In this document: positions 17,676 through 27,015 of the stretch, piece by piece | How the letters are laid out: each line of letters begins with the position of its first letter | Numbering within the stretch: the first letter of the stretch is position 1 | Assembly: GCF_029024965.1 (NCBI RefSeq) | Contig: NZ_CP118982.1 | Coordinates: forward strand, 2,232,001 to 2,296,000 | DNA length: 64,000 nucleotides | Direction: 5' to 3' | From: Staphylococcus equorum | GTDB lineage: Bacteria; Bacillota; Bacilli; Staphylococcales; Staphylococcaceae | The notes under the pieces: generated by a model | Told to the model about the DNA's origin: nothing | Databases searched by the model: none | The model's input: only the letters and a program-made list of their open reading frames with translations | Translations under genes and position numbers: made by a program

Positions 17676-18599
17676 TTAACCTCCTAAATATTCAATCCAT
17701 GTGTGATGTGCGCCTAAGTCTTGCGCACTTTCAACAATTCTCTCAGCCACTTCTAAGGTTGAAGCAAGTACAATCATACTACCACCGCGACCGCCGCCAG
17801 TTAATTTTCCAGCAATGGCGCCTTGTTGTTTACTTGCCTCAAGTAATGTTTCAATTTTATTATGGCTTACCGTTAATGTACGTAAGCTTTCTTGACACAA
17901 ATTAAAGATAGAGGCTAATTTTTCGAAGTTATGATGCTCTATAGAGTCACTTGCTTCATATACAAGTTGACCAATATGTTTCACATGTTCTAAGTACGTA
18001 CTATCTTCTTTACATAAATTATGTACATCTTCAACTGCTTGTTTCGTAGAGCCGAGTACGCCAGTATCAATAACAATCATGTAACCATTCAATTCTAATG
18101 GCTTTAATGTCGTTACTTTACCTTGCTTAAACCATACTGGCTTATTCGATACAATCGTTTGTGTATCAATGCCACTTGGTTTACCATGTGCAATACGTTC
18201 CGCCCAATTAGCTTCTTCTATCAACAACTCATCAGATAATGGTTTGTTGAGGTAATCGAAACTTGCACGCACAAAAGCAACCGCCATTGCAGCACTTGAG
18301 CCTAGTCCTCTAGATGGTGGTAAGTTTGTATCAATCGAAACTTTTATAGGTGTTTGGATTTCATATTTTTCTACAAAACGAGTTATTACTGCCTTTAAAT
18401 GTTCAGGTGCATTAATTAACTCACCTTCATATACATCACTTTTAATACATGAAGAAAGAGGTTCTTCTATAGATTCTATTTTCGCTCTCACTTTCCCGGT
18501 CGTAAATGGAATCGCTATTGCTGGCTCGCCAAATGTAACAGCATGTTCACCAATTAATATTACTTTTCCATTGGCTTCCCCATATCCTTGTTGTGTCAT
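17676..18599 (-). CDS. mvaK1: Mevalonate kinase
   Basis: 307 residues of the GHMP family: GKVILIGEHAVTFGEPA at the N-terminus, LPPSRGLGSSAAMAVAF near residue 100 and GKLTGGGRGGSMIVLA at the C-terminus. It phosphorylates mevalonate with ATP and opens the operon. Start ATG 18599 lies 7 nt behind AGGTGAT. The longer GTG form lacks a site. Its last codons carry the ribosome site for mvaD. Confidence 0.97.
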   Translation of the reverse strand: MTQQGYGEANGKVILIGEHAVTFGEPAIAIPFTTGKVRAKIESIEEPLSSCIKSDVYEGELINAPEHLKAVITRFVEKYEIQTPIKVSIDTNLPPSRGLGSSAAMAVAFVRASFDYLNKPLSDELLIEEANWAERIAHGKPSGIDTQTIVSNKPVWFKQGKVTTLKPLELNGYMIVIDTGVLGSTKQAVEDVHNLCKEDSTYLEHVKHIGQLVYEASDSIEHHNFEKLASIFNLCQESLRTLTVSHNKIETLLEASKQQGAIAGKLTGGGRGGSMIVLASTLEVAERIVESAQDLGAHHTWIEYLGG

Positions 18600-19137
18600 A
18601 TTCTCAATCACCTTTAGTATTTTCTTTAGTTTTATATTTTAAGTAAGCTACACATTACAGACAACACTGATTTTAATCATTTCAGAACACCACAATGCAT
18701 TCTGCTTGAAATTTCCCAGGAAATTCCGTGTTTTAAAGTCTCGTTGTTAGCCAATCTAATATGTCTTTTATCATTATTAATTTGAAAAGACTGCTCGTAT
18801 TCTATAGGAAAATACTCAACCTTAACTAATTTTACACACATTATTATACATTATCTCATAAATTTTATATTATGCCATACAACTCTAGTCATAGTTACTT
18901 GGTTTATTTTTAATTAAATAACAGAAAGTGCTTTTTCAAAAGTTAATACCTGCTACTAATTATAATCAATACTTTTCCATTATAAAACTCTATAGTCTTA
19001 TATTCAAAAAGTTAACATGATTTTACGGAAATTTATTTAAATTAGTTAGTTTTAAACTACACTTTTCCTATATTACTTATTTAGTTTCTATAATTCAACA
19101 ATTAGAAAGATTTATGTCAATATTTTTTATATTAACT
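18600..19137. other. Long AT-rich gap upstream of mvaK1
   Basis: More than 500 bp of very AT-rich DNA between the mvaK1 leader and the lipL terminator. I see no open frame with a ribosome site, no clear hairpin series and no known riboswitch. It must hold the mvaK1 promoter, but I could not place it with confidence. Confidence 0.5.
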
Positions 19138-19190
19138 CTAAAAAAGACCAGAGCCGTTACTTTAATAAAAAAGTACCGTTTCTGGTCTTA
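19138..19190 (-). terminator. Terminator of pta-lipL
   Basis: AAGACCAGA pairs with TCTGGTCTT, with an inner TACTTT/AAAGTA stem. The minus strand ends in TTTTTTAG. Confidence 0.9.
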
Positions 19191-19198
19191 ATAATGAT

Positions 19199-20035
19199 TT
19201 AATCCATTGCTTGATTCATCTTAGCGTTACGTTCAATCATTTTTTCAAAATAACCTTCATAGCGTTGCCATTCATCATCTGTTATAGGTTCCATATTTAA
19301 TCGTCCACCTAAATCTTTAAGCGCGTATAATAACTTAAACATTACGTCTTGAACAGTGATTGCTTTGCCTAATAATGACTCTAATGACGCCATGCATTGT
19401 GGATCTATATTTGGATAAGTAAATTTTGTTTCTTCATCCTTTAACGCGCGTTTATAAAAAGACTTCATCATATCGGCGCGTTCACTGCCATCACCTTCTA
19501 CACAAAGATATACTTGTACAGCAATGCCGCCACGTACTCGCCTTTGTGAAATGCCTGCAAATTTTCGTCCATTAATACTTAAATCAAATTTCCCTGGACA
19601 ATATGAACGTTCAATTTCGTGTGTTTCAATCTCTACGTCTTCATCTTCAAACATTTTTGAAACCAATAAATACATTACTGTAAAAGCTTCGTCTATTGTA
19701 ATGTCATGTTTACCTTTAAATAGGAGAGAAATATTGAGTATACCTTGGTCTAAGACGACACCTAGGCCACCTGAATTTCTAACAATCGCATTATAGCCAC
19801 GTTCTTCAGTAAGATAACGAATACCATCTTGTAAAAAAGGTAGGCGTGAATCATGGATACCTAAAATGACTGTATGTTGGTGTATCCAAGTACGTACAAC
19901 ATTACATGATAAATCTTTGCCAACACTTTCCGAAAATGTATCATCGAATGCAAATGATTGCATAGGCGCTAACCCAGAAGAATGGTCAATATAACGCCAA
20001 TCTATATCATTAAAATATTTGCTTGCTAAATCCAT
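19199..20035 (-). CDS. lipL: Octanoyl-[GcvH]:protein N-octanoyltransferase (LipL)
   Basis: 278 residues of the BPL/LplA/LipB fold. Visible are the RNSGGLGVVLDQGILNISL ligand loop near residue 85 and ERSYCPGKFDLSINGRKFAG, which holds the LipL catalytic Cys and the conserved lysines. It moves octanoyl groups from GcvH to the E2 subunits of 2-oxo acid dehydrogenases. Its start overlaps the pta stop in a TAATG junction, so it depends on translational coupling. Linking lipoyl relay to acetyl-phosphate metabolism is the common staphylococcal arrangement. Confidence 0.92.
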   Translation of the reverse strand: MDLASKYFNDIDWRYIDHSSGLAPMQSFAFDDTFSESVGKDLSCNVVRTWIHQHTVILGIHDSRLPFLQDGIRYLTEERGYNAIVRNSGGLGVVLDQGILNISLLFKGKHDITIDEAFTVMYLLVSKMFEDEDVEIETHEIERSYCPGKFDLSINGRKFAGISQRRVRGGIAVQVYLCVEGDGSERADMMKSFYKRALKDEETKFTYPNIDPQCMASLESLLGKAITVQDVMFKLLYALKDLGGRLNMEPITDDEWQRYEGYFEKMIERNAKMNQAMD

Positions 20036-21021
20036 TATTGTAATGTTTGCGCAGCAGTAATGATTGATAAGTTATACACGTCTTCTGTTGAACAACCACG
20101 CGATAAATCATTCACTGGAGAATTAAGTCCTTGTAGTACTGGACCTACTGCATCAAAACCGCCTAAACGTTGTGCAATTTTGTATCCAATATTACCCGCT
20201 TCTAAACTTGGGAAGATAAATACATTAGCATTACCTTGTATTTTTGCGTCTGGTGCTTTTTTCTTAGCAACTTCTGGTACGATTGCTGCGTCAAATTGGA
20301 ATTCACCATCTACAACAACATCTTCAATATTGTCAGTTTCAATTTTCTCTTGCGCTAAGTTCACTGCATTTGCTACTTTTTCAACATCGTCTGATTTTGC
20401 AGAGCCTTTTGTTGAAAAACTTAACATTGCTACACGCGGTGTCATGTCAAAGCTTTTAGCAGTTTTTGCACTCTCTACTGCAATTTCAGCTAAGTCTTGT
20501 GCTTCAAGTGTTGGATTGATTGCGCAATCGCCGAAGATATATTGTTCTTCTCCTTTAATCATAAAGAAAACGCCAGATGTTTTTGAAACGCCAGGTTTTG
20601 TTTTAATAATTTGTAACGCTGGGCGAACTGTATCGCCTGTAGAATGTGCTGCACCGCTGACTAGTCCTTCAGCTTTACCAGTATAAACAAGCATTGTACC
20701 AAAGTAGTTTACATTTTTTAGCATTTCTTGTGCTTGTTCTTCAGTCGCTTTACCTTTACGGCGTTCAACGAAAGCAGTTACTAATTCTTGTTTCAATTCA
20801 CTTGTTTCTGGATCGATAATCTCAATGTTAGTAATATCTAATCCTTTATCATTAGCTAAAGTCTTCACATTAGCTTCATTACCTAATACTACTGGTGTAA
20901 CATATTCTGTATTTTGTAATTGTGTTGCTGCTGTTAATACGCGTTCATCTTCACCCTCAGGTAATACGATTCTCACATTTTTTCCTGAAAGTTTTTCTTG
21001 TAATACATCTAATAAAGACAT
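20035..21021 (-). CDS. pta: Phosphate acetyltransferase
   Basis: 328 residues, the short Gram-positive Pta form. Motifs: IVLPEGEDERVLTAA, GLVSGAAHSTGDTVRPALQIIKT (shown in part) and a C-terminal VGPVLQGLNSPVNDLSRGCS. It interconverts acetyl-CoA and acetyl phosphate for overflow metabolism and ATP generation with AckA. GGAGGCCCC precedes the ATG. Co-transcribed with lipL. It is divergent from hemQ with about 170 bp between starts. Confidence 0.97.
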   Translation of the reverse strand: MSLLDVLQEKLSGKNVRIVLPEGEDERVLTAATQLQNTEYVTPVVLGNEANVKTLANDKGLDITNIEIIDPETSELKQELVTAFVERRKGKATEEQAQEMLKNVNYFGTMLVYTGKAEGLVSGAAHSTGDTVRPALQIIKTKPGVSKTSGVFFMIKGEEQYIFGDCAINPTLEAQDLAEIAVESAKTAKSFDMTPRVAMLSFSTKGSAKSDDVEKVANAVNLAQEKIETDNIEDVVVDGEFQFDAAIVPEVAKKKAPDAKIQGNANVFIFPSLEAGNIGYKIAQRLGGFDAVGPVLQGLNSPVNDLSRGCSTEDVYNLSIITAAQTLQ

Positions 21022-21191
21022 AGGGGCCTCCTCGAAATTTAAATCTATTTATTTACACTATATAGTATACGTTATTTTTTTATAGAATTCCATGTCACCA
21101 ATTTGTAATCATTTACTTATGTTTTAACAGTTTCTTTATGGTAGAATTTTATAGTGAAGACATAGAAATTTTCACAAAGGAGCGATTTACA

Positions 21192-21941
21192 ATGCCACAA
21201 GTACCAGAAACGTTAGACGGTTGGTATAGTTTACATTTATTATATGCTATTGATTGGACTACTTTACGTTTAGTTCCAGAGGAAGAACGTCAATCTCTCG
21301 TGGAAGAATTACAATCGTTTTTAGATAAGCACGAAGAAGCACGCACAAATAATGCAGGAGATCATGCATTTTATAATATTAATGGTCAAAAAGCAGACCT
21401 TCTTTTATGGATATTACGTCCAGAAATGAAAGATTTAAATGCTTTTGAAAATGAATTTAATAAATTGAAAATTACAGATTTCTTAATTCCAACATATTCT
21501 TATGTTTCTATCATAGAATTAGGTAATTATCTTGCAGGAAAATCTGATGAAGATCCATATGAAAATCCTCATATTAAACCAAGATTATTCCCAGAATTAC
21601 CTCGTACTGAATACATTTGTTTCTATCCAATGGATAAACGTCGTGGTGAAACATATAACTGGTATATGTTACCACTTGAAGATAGAAAGAAACTTATGCA
21701 TGATCATGGCATGATTGGTCGCCAATATGCAGGTAAAATCAAACAATTCATCACTGGATCTGTTGGTTTTGACGATCATGAATGGGGCGTAACACTTTTT
21801 GCAGAAGACCCACTTCAATTCAAAAAAATTGTTTATGAAATGAGATTTGATGAAACAACTGCACGCTACGGCGACTTTGGTAGTTTCTTCGTAGGTAATA
21901 TCATCACAAAAGATGTCTTACAAGATCTATTTTCATTATAA
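21192..21941 (+). CDS. hemQ: Coproheme decarboxylase HemQ (ChdC)
   Basis: 249 residues of the chlorite dismutase-like family: the N-terminus [17 protein letters not shown], the redox Tyr in YNWYMLP and the presumed haem-side His in [13 protein letters not shown], then [15 protein letters not shown]. It decarboxylates coproheme III to haem b in the coproporphyrin-dependent pathway of Firmicutes. AAAGGAG lies 9 nt before ATG 21192, which matches the known staphylococcal N-terminus. The in-frame ATG at 21138 has no site. Confidence 0.96.
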   Translation: MPQVPETLDGWYSLHLLYAIDWTTLRLVPEEERQSLVEELQSFLDKHEEARTNNAGDHAFYNINGQKADLLLWILRPEMKDLNAFENEFNKLKITDFLIPTYSYVSIIELGNYLAGKSDEDPYENPHIKPRLFPELPRTEYICFYPMDKRRGETYNWYMLPLEDRKKLMHDHGMIGRQYAGKIKQFITGSVGFDDHEWGVTLFAEDPLQFKKIVYEMRFDETTARYGDFGSFFVGNIITKDVLQDLFSL

Positions 21942-21986
21942 AATACAATAAACGTTTCCGTTCATATTAATGGAATTGTTTAAGAC

Positions 21987-22022
21987 TGTCGGCAAAGTAT
22001 CTAACTTTGTCGACATTTTTTA
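21987..22022 (+). terminator. Terminator of hemQ
   Basis: TGTCGgCAAAGT pairs with ACTTTGtCGACA, followed by seven T residues. Confidence 0.9.
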
Positions 22023-22040
22023 TACATTTTCATAATTCGT

Positions 22041-22157
22041 TACTTGTTCTTACTCGCTCTTACTCGCTCTAGATTTCAACATGTTGTTACTTAAGGTTCG
22101 GAAGCTTACGCTTGCATAACTCGCTCTAGCATTCAACTAGTCGAATGCAGAGCGAGT
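22041..22157. repeat. Clustered ACTCGCTCT repeats and an inverted copy
   Basis: Three tandem decamers occur at 22041-22070 (TACTTGTTCT, then TACTCGCTCT twice). CTCGCTCTAGATTTCAAC at 22063 recurs with two changes at 22120. An inverted copy (GAATGCAGAGCGAGT) at 22144-22158 makes a hairpin with the second. It sits between the hemQ terminator and the RsaA terminator, and no function is known. Confidence 0.7.
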
Positions 22158-22296
22158 AAAAAAAGGCACACTTGCTATTGAACAAGTGTGCCTGAGTCTG
22201 TGTAGTGTGTTTGGGAGAACTTTAATCACTACTTAATTTAATATTAACTGTTAAATATTGTCGCTACTCAATATTTGTCTGAAACAGCTAACTAAT
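22158..22296 (-). ncRNA. rsaA: RsaA-like sigma-B-dependent small RNA
   Basis: A minus-strand unit of about 139 nt with no open frame. It has a sigma-B-type promoter (22327-22303), a C-rich single-stranded CTCCC (22217-22213), and an intrinsic terminator pairing GGCACACTTG with CAAGTGTGCC, followed by seven T residues at 22164-22158. In S. aureus RsaA, a roughly 144-nt sigma-B-controlled RNA with a UCCC motif, lies beside the gene for the hemQ product in the same position. Position, size, promoter class, motif and terminator all agree. The identification is by context and memory, not alignment. Confidence 0.8.
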
Positions 22297-22302
22297 ATTA
22301 TT

Positions 22303-22327
22303 TTAGCCTATTTGCGAAATTTGAAAC
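22303..22327 (-). promoter_or_regulatory. Sigma-B-type promoter for the RsaA-like RNA
   Basis: On the minus strand GTTTCA (22327-22322), a 13-bp spacer, then GGCTAA (22308-22303). This is close to the sigma-B consensus GTTTAA-N13-15-GGGTAA. It predicts a transcript start near 22296. Confidence 0.65.
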
Positions 22328-22518
22328 ATATTTAAATTACTTAAATTGTATAAAATGTTATATTTTAAATTTTATAAAGTGTATAAGTTACTTTCTGATT
22401 CTTCTAACAATTTTTAAGAGTAAAGTGTTACAATAAAAATTATTAACTCAATAACTTATTCCTATGCTATGAATACAAAAACATAGCTTTAGTTAAATAC
22501 TTCATTATTGGTGATTAA

Positions 22519-23292
22519 ATGACAATATACAATCAAACAGTTGAAAGTTACGATGAAAGAATGGCGAAAGATGTTATTTTGCTCGCAGGACGTATCCTGT
22601 TGGAATCTGGTGCAGAAGGTTCCAGAGTTGAAGATACAATGACTCGAATTGCAACTACATTAGGCTATCCAGAAAGCAATAGTTTCGTAACAAATACAGT
22701 AATTAACTTCATGTTACATAACGAATCTTATCCTAGGATTTTCAGGATTAAAACACGAGATACAAATCTTCATCGCATATCAAGAACAAATGGCATATCT
22801 AGGCGTCTTGCTTTAGGTGACATTTCACTTGAAGATGCCTTTCAAGAACTGCAAAAAATATATCACGAACAAAGCATTAACCATGATCTAATTTTCAAAT
22901 TTATAGCTGCCGCTATTATCGCAGCGAGTTTTTTATATCTTCAAGGTGGCATCTTAACAGATGTACTTACTGCTATTTTGGCTGGGTCCTTTGGCTTCAT
23001 TGTTGTAGAAACGCTTCAAAGAAAACTACATGCTCAATTCATCCCAGAATTTATGGGCGCAATTGTCATCGGCCTCATAACCGTTTCAGGGCATCATTTA
23101 ATACCCGGTGGTTCGATATCTACTATCATAATAGCTTCAGTAATGCCTATCGTGCCTGGTGTATTAATCACGAATGCCATTCAAGATTTATTCGCCGGTC
23201 ATATGTTACTATTTACCACTAAATCACTAGAAGCCCTAGTGACTGCTTTTGGTATAGGCGCCGGTGTTGGTACTATACTCATTATTTTTTAG
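22519..23292 (+). CDS. ThrE/YjjP-type exporter subunit (DUF1212)
   Basis: 257 residues: a cytosolic N-terminal part with LLAGRILLESGAEGSRVEDTM and VTNTVINFMLHNE, the ThrE N-domain signature, then about five membrane helices from residue 118. It pairs with the next gene to form a split threonine/serine or dicarboxylate exporter like YjjP/YjjB. The second gene begins 5 bp after its stop with GGAGC before it. The ligand cannot be inferred from sequence. Confidence 0.85.
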   Translation: MTIYNQTVESYDERMAKDVILLAGRILLESGAEGSRVEDTMTRIATTLGYPESNSFVTNTVINFMLHNESYPRIFRIKTRDTNLHRISRTNGISRRLALGDISLEDAFQELQKIYHEQSINHDLIFKFIAAAIIAASFLYLQGGILTDVLTAILAGSFGFIVVETLQRKLHAQFIPEFMGAIVIGLITVSGHHLIPGGSISTIIIASVMPIVPGVLITNAIQDLFAGHMLLFTTKSLEALVTAFGIGAGVGTILIIF

Positions 23293-23297
23293 GAGCA

Positions 23298-23756
23298 ATG
23301 TCTATGTTTTGGATTTTAAATTTAATATTTAGTTATACTGCTTCCCTTTTCTTTGGTGTGATATTTGATGTACCAAAACGCCTATACAACACAGTTGGTA
23401 TTGTAGGTGCGTGTGGGTGGATGTTTTATATTTTATTTTATGAAGGTTTTCAATTCCATACTATATATTCTAGTTTCTTTGGAAGTATTGCGTTAGGTAT
23501 GCTGAGTCACATCATGGCTCGTTATAAAAAGGAACCCGTAATTATATTTATGGTTCCAGGTATTATTCCACTCGTTCCTGGTGGCCTTGCATTCGATGCA
23601 ACAAAAAACTTAATCTTATTAGAATTTAGTAAAGCCATTAATACAATGCTAGAAGTGACTTTAATTGCTGGTGCTATCGCTTTAGGATTACTTTTTGCTG
23701 ATCAAATATCAAAGCTTATTGTATCTGGTACGAAAATACGTAAAAAAAGAATTTAA
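23298..23756 (+). CDS. ThrE_2/YjjB-type exporter subunit (DUF3815)
   Basis: 152 residues, almost entirely membrane: four or five helices with VPGIIPLVPGGLAFDATKNL, the conserved PGI-PLVPG motif of the ThrE C-terminal domain, ending in a positively charged tail. Partner of the preceding DUF1212 subunit in one operon. A perfect terminator follows. Confidence 0.85.
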   Translation: MSMFWILNLIFSYTASLFFGVIFDVPKRLYNTVGIVGACGWMFYILFYEGFQFHTIYSSFFGSIALGMLSHIMARYKKEPVIIFMVPGIIPLVPGGLAFDATKNLILLEFSKAINTMLEVTLIAGAIALGLLFADQISKLIVSGTKIRKKRI

Positions 23757-23775
23757 AATGCATGATACTAAATCA

Positions 23776-23823
23776 AAAACCTGAGAAAAATCATTTGTAA
23801 TAATGATTTTTCTCAGGTTTTTT
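23776..23823 (+). terminator. Terminator of the ThrE pair
   Basis: AACCTGAGAAAAATCATT pairs perfectly with its complement and is followed by TTTTTT. The opposite strand also ends in T residues, so it may act both ways. Confidence 0.92.
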
Positions 23824-23857
23824 GTTACTCGCCATTTCTATAATCAAACCTCTAATA

Positions 23858-23906
23858 ATAAAAGCCCTCCAATATAAACACTTTTAATGTGTCTGTATTG
23901 AAGGGC
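23858..23906 (-). terminator. Terminator of the APC permease gene
   Basis: GCCCT-CAATA-ACAC pairs with GTGT-TATTG-AGGGC. The minus strand ends in CTTTTATT. Confidence 0.85.
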
Positions 23907-23992
23907 ATATATGAAATTATATAATCCAAGTTTAAATGTTAGAATTACATAATTTTACATGCAAAAAACATGATTATTATTCACAAAAATAA

Positions 23993-25480
23993 CTAGGTGT
24001 TCGCTTTATCTGATTTATTTTTATTAATTAAATCTACTATTTCATCTTCTGATTGATTTAAAATAAGTTTACTTAATCTGTCATTATCCATATTTTTCAG
24101 TTTTGGATAGCGTACAACAAAGAAAATCAAACCAATGATTAACCAACCGCCTAATGCGATATAAGATGGTGTTGAAAGTGCCGCTGGTGACCCAGGAACT
24201 AATAATAACAGTAAGAATACAAATGAAACGATTGAACCTAATATCGCAAATACTTTGTATACAGGTCCGTATGTGTTACTTGATTTATCAAAACTAAAGA
24301 GTCTTGCTGCTGATAAACATGTAATAAAATAAGCAATTGATACACCTGTTGAAGACATATCAACAATCCATGTTAATGCAGTACGACCTAGCCACGGTGC
24401 AATTAATGTAACAGACACTAAAAAGAAAATTGCAATATAAGGTGTCTTATATTTTTTATGCAATTTACTAAATACAGAAGGCATAATGCCTGAGCGTCCC
24501 ATTGAGAATAATAAACGGCTTGAACTCATCAAGAATCCATTTAAACCAGTGAATATCCCCATCATAATTGCGATTGCTAGCACTGCTAAACCAATGTAAC
24601 CAAATGCCTCTTGTGTCACAGCACCTGTTAACCATAAATTACCGTTTAAACTTGTAGATGAGCTACTTAACCAACTTGTGTATAAAATCATTAATACATA
24701 AGTAAATGCTGCGGCAAGTAAACTATAAACGATTAATTTAAATGTTTTATTCGGCGCAAAATCAAATTCTTCTGCTGTTTGTGGAATATTATCAAATCCA
24801 ACATATGCCCATGGCGCTACTGCCACAATCATAATAATGGATGTAAACCAACCTTCTTTTTCATTCGTTAACGGTTGTAAATTTTCAAAAGAGAAGTTAT
24901 TCCCGAAGAATGAACCGAAAAATAGTAATACGATTGTTATAACCATTGCTACACAGAAATAAAATTGTAGAGATCCTGATACACTTGCACCTTTAATTGC
25001 TATAAACATAAAGACAATTAATAATAACGATGCGATAAGAATCTCAGTTATATAAACATCCCATCCTGCAATAGTATATAACTTACCAGTTTCTAATATA
25101 TCTGGTAGTAAGAACTTAATTAATAAACTAAATGCTGTTGCGTTTAAAGCTACAACACATATATATCCAAAAGTTAAAAACCAGGATGAGAAGAAACTAA
25201 CGTACCTTCCAAATCCTAAAAAACTAAATGCAAATGCTCCACCTGAAACTGGAAAACGTTCAACTAAAGCACCATAACTTACTGCAATCAGTATCATTAA
25301 TAATGCACCAATTACAATACCTATCGCTGCAGATATAGGGCCTGATTGACCAATCCAGTCACCAGGTAGGATAAATGCACCCCAACCTATACATGAACCA
25401 TAGGCTATAGCCCATACAAATTTCTCAGATAAGTTTTGTTTTAAATCTCCTCTATCTATTTGCTTATCATTTTGACTCAT
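23993..25480 (-). CDS. APC-superfamily amino acid permease
   Basis: 495 residues with about twelve transmembrane helices. The first helix holds WAIAYGSCIGWGAFILPGDW, the GSxIGxGxF-like substrate loop of APC transporters, and SYGALVERFPVSGGAFAF follows. The C-terminal about 35 residues are hydrophilic and charged. It imports an amino acid or related amine by proton or sodium coupling. The substrate is not recognisable. GAGGTGAATTT precedes the ATG. Monocistronic. Confidence 0.88.
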   Translation of the reverse strand: MSQNDKQIDRGDLKQNLSEKFVWAIAYGSCIGWGAFILPGDWIGQSGPISAAIGIVIGALLMILIAVSYGALVERFPVSGGAFAFSFLGFGRYVSFFSSWFLTFGYICVVALNATAFSLLIKFLLPDILETGKLYTIAGWDVYITEILIASLLLIVFMFIAIKGASVSGSLQFYFCVAMVITIVLLFFGSFFGNNFSFENLQPLTNEKEGWFTSIIMIVAVAPWAYVGFDNIPQTAEEFDFAPNKTFKLIVYSLLAAAFTYVLMILYTSWLSSSSTSLNGNLWLTGAVTQEAFGYIGLAVLAIAIMMGIFTGLNGFLMSSSRLLFSMGRSGIMPSVFSKLHKKYKTPYIAIFFLVSVTLIAPWLGRTALTWIVDMSSTGVSIAYFITCLSAARLFSFDKSSNTYGPVYKVFAILGSIVSFVFLLLLLVPGSPAALSTPSYIALGGWLIIGLIFFVVRYPKLKNMDNDRLSKLILNQSEDEIVDLINKNKSDKANT

Positions 25481-25543
25481 AAATAAAATTCACCTCATGG
25501 ACTGTATTATACCCACAAGATGAATTCTATAACAATTAAAAAT

Positions 25544-25909
25544 TTATAATTTAAATGTTCCGATAATAAGCATTAACCAACCTACTATGAATAAAACCCC
25601 ACCAATTGGAGTAATTGCGCCAAGGATACGAATTTGAGTTAATGCCAAAATGTATAATGAGCCACTGAAAAAGACGATACCGAAGAACATGAGCCAACCT
25701 GCCCAATTCACGTTAATTGAAGTTGTACCACTAATGATACCAAGCGCAAGTATGCCTAAACCATGATACATTTGGTAAGTCGTTGCTTTTTCCCATACTG
25801 ATAAATATTTTGCTGATAGTTTATTTTCTAAGCCATGTGCACCAAATGCGCCAGTTCCTACTGCCATCATTGTGTTCAATGCACCTAATATAATAAATAC
25901 TTTCATCAT
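25544..25909 (-). CDS. DUF423 (YwdK-like) small membrane protein
   Basis: 121 residues with four predicted membrane helices. The family signature [20 protein letters not shown] occupies residues 21-40, and YHGLGIL and GSLYILAL follow. The function is unknown. It is the last gene of ung-DUF5327-DUF423, the arrangement seen around ung (ywdG) and ywdK in Bacillus. Confidence 0.88.
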   Translation of the reverse strand: MMKVFIILGALNTMMAVGTGAFGAHGLENKLSAKYLSVWEKATTYQMYHGLGILALGIISGTTSINVNWAGWLMFFGIVFFSGSLYILALTQIRILGAITPIGGVLFIVGWLMLIIGTFKL

Positions 25910-25930
25910 GCTATTTACTTCCCTTCTTAA

Positions 25931-26320
25931 TTAAAAATCAAATATTGAATCTCCATTACCTATTTCATCATCTGTAACCAACTTGTTAGCTGTAAGTGAT
26001 GTGTCAGAAACGCTATTTTGTGGCGCTGGTTGTGATGTTTTACCGCCCATCGCTCGAATCTCTTCTTCAGATACAGCTGGTTTTTTAGAAGTTGATTGGG
26101 GTTTTGAAGTACCATTACTTACTATAGTAGATGTTTGGAATGACGAAGAAACATCATACGTATTATCTTTATAACTTTTATGCTGACTTGTCGACTCTGT
26201 AACAAGTGAAGTCAACGTATGAATAGCATAAATATGCTTTTCAAATTCAGCATTATTATTTGCTTCGTCCGCTGCTACTAATTCTTGCTCAATTAACTGT
26301 ATAACCTTATCTTTTTCCAT
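25931..26320 (-). CDS. DUF5327 (YwdI-like) protein
   Basis: 129 residues: an N-terminal helical region (VIQLIEQELVAADEANNNAE) followed by a low-complexity Ser/Thr/Gln-rich middle and a short C-terminal VTDDEIGNGDSIFDF. The composition suggests a disordered tail. Matches the uncharacterised YwdI/DUF5327 family by position directly after ung (2-bp gap) and by its helical head. No enzymatic motif. Confidence 0.75.
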   Translation of the reverse strand: MEKDKVIQLIEQELVAADEANNNAEFEKHIYAIHTLTSLVTESTSQHKSYKDNTYDVSSSFQTSTIVSNGTSKPQSTSKKPAVSEEEIRAMGGKTSQPAPQNSVSDTSLTANKLVTDDEIGNGDSIFDF

Positions 26321-26322
26321 GT

Positions 26323-26979
26323 TTATGCCTCACCTTCACACCAATTCACTGGTGCTTTACCATTTTCTTGTAAATACATATTTGTTTGAGAATATGGTTT
26401 TGAACCAAAGAAACCACGATAAGCAGATAAAGGACTTGGATGTGGAGACTTAATAATATGATGTTTTGATGTATCTATCAATTTAACTTTTTGTTGTGCG
26501 GGTCTTCCCCATAAAATAAACACAACATTTTCTAATTGTTCAGATACTGTTTTAATCACTTCATCTGTGAAAAGTTCCCAGCCAATTTCTTTATGTGAAT
26601 GTGCTTCACCTTGGCGGACAGTCAGAACTGTATTCAATAACAAAACACCTTCGCGCGCCCAATCTTGTAAATGTGGCGTTGTTCTTTCACAACCTATGTC
26701 CTCTTTAAGTTCTTTATACATATTACGCAACGAAGGTGGAAACTTAGCATCTGGTTGTACTGAGAAAGCTAAGCCATGTGCTTGATTCGGTCCGTGATAT
26801 GGATCTTGACCTAATATGACAACTTTCACTTGTTCAAATGGTGTTAAATCAAATGCTTGATAAACATTCTCTCTATCTGGGTATACAATTTCTGTTGTAT
26901 ATTCTTTTTCTAAAAATTCGTGCATCGCACTAAAGTCATGTCGTGTAGTAATTTCATGAAAAACATCTGACCATTCCAT
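26323..26979 (-). CDS. ung: Uracil-DNA glycosylase, family 1
   Basis: 218 residues. Catalytic water-activating motif [18 protein letters not shown] near residue 60-77, and the DNA-intercalation loop [18 protein letters not shown] with the catalytic His near residue 185. It removes uracil from DNA as the first step of base excision repair. The start is ATG 26979 ([16 protein letters not shown], the staphylococcal N-terminus). The longer GTG form contains the ribosome site. Confidence 0.97.
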   Translation of the reverse strand: MEWSDVFHEITTRHDFSAMHEFLEKEYTTEIVYPDRENVYQAFDLTPFEQVKVVILGQDPYHGPNQAHGLAFSVQPDAKFPPSLRNMYKELKEDIGCERTTPHLQDWAREGVLLLNTVLTVRQGEAHSHKEIGWELFTDEVIKTVSEQLENVVFILWGRPAQQKVKLIDTSKHHIIKSPHPSPLSAYRGFFGSKPYSQTNMYLQENGKAPVNWCEGEA

Positions 26980-27015
26980 ATTCCCTCTCACCTCAGTTTG
27001 TATTTTAACATATTA

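Noticed and set aside
20060..20686. 208-codon plus-strand open frame over pta
   Set aside because: It is the reverse-strand shadow of the pta coding sequence, with no ribosome site and a Ser/Ala-rich composition typical of such shadows.
22041..22070. Tandem decamers considered as a CRISPR array
   Set aside because: Repeats are 10 bp and directly adjacent without spacers, and no cas genes are present.
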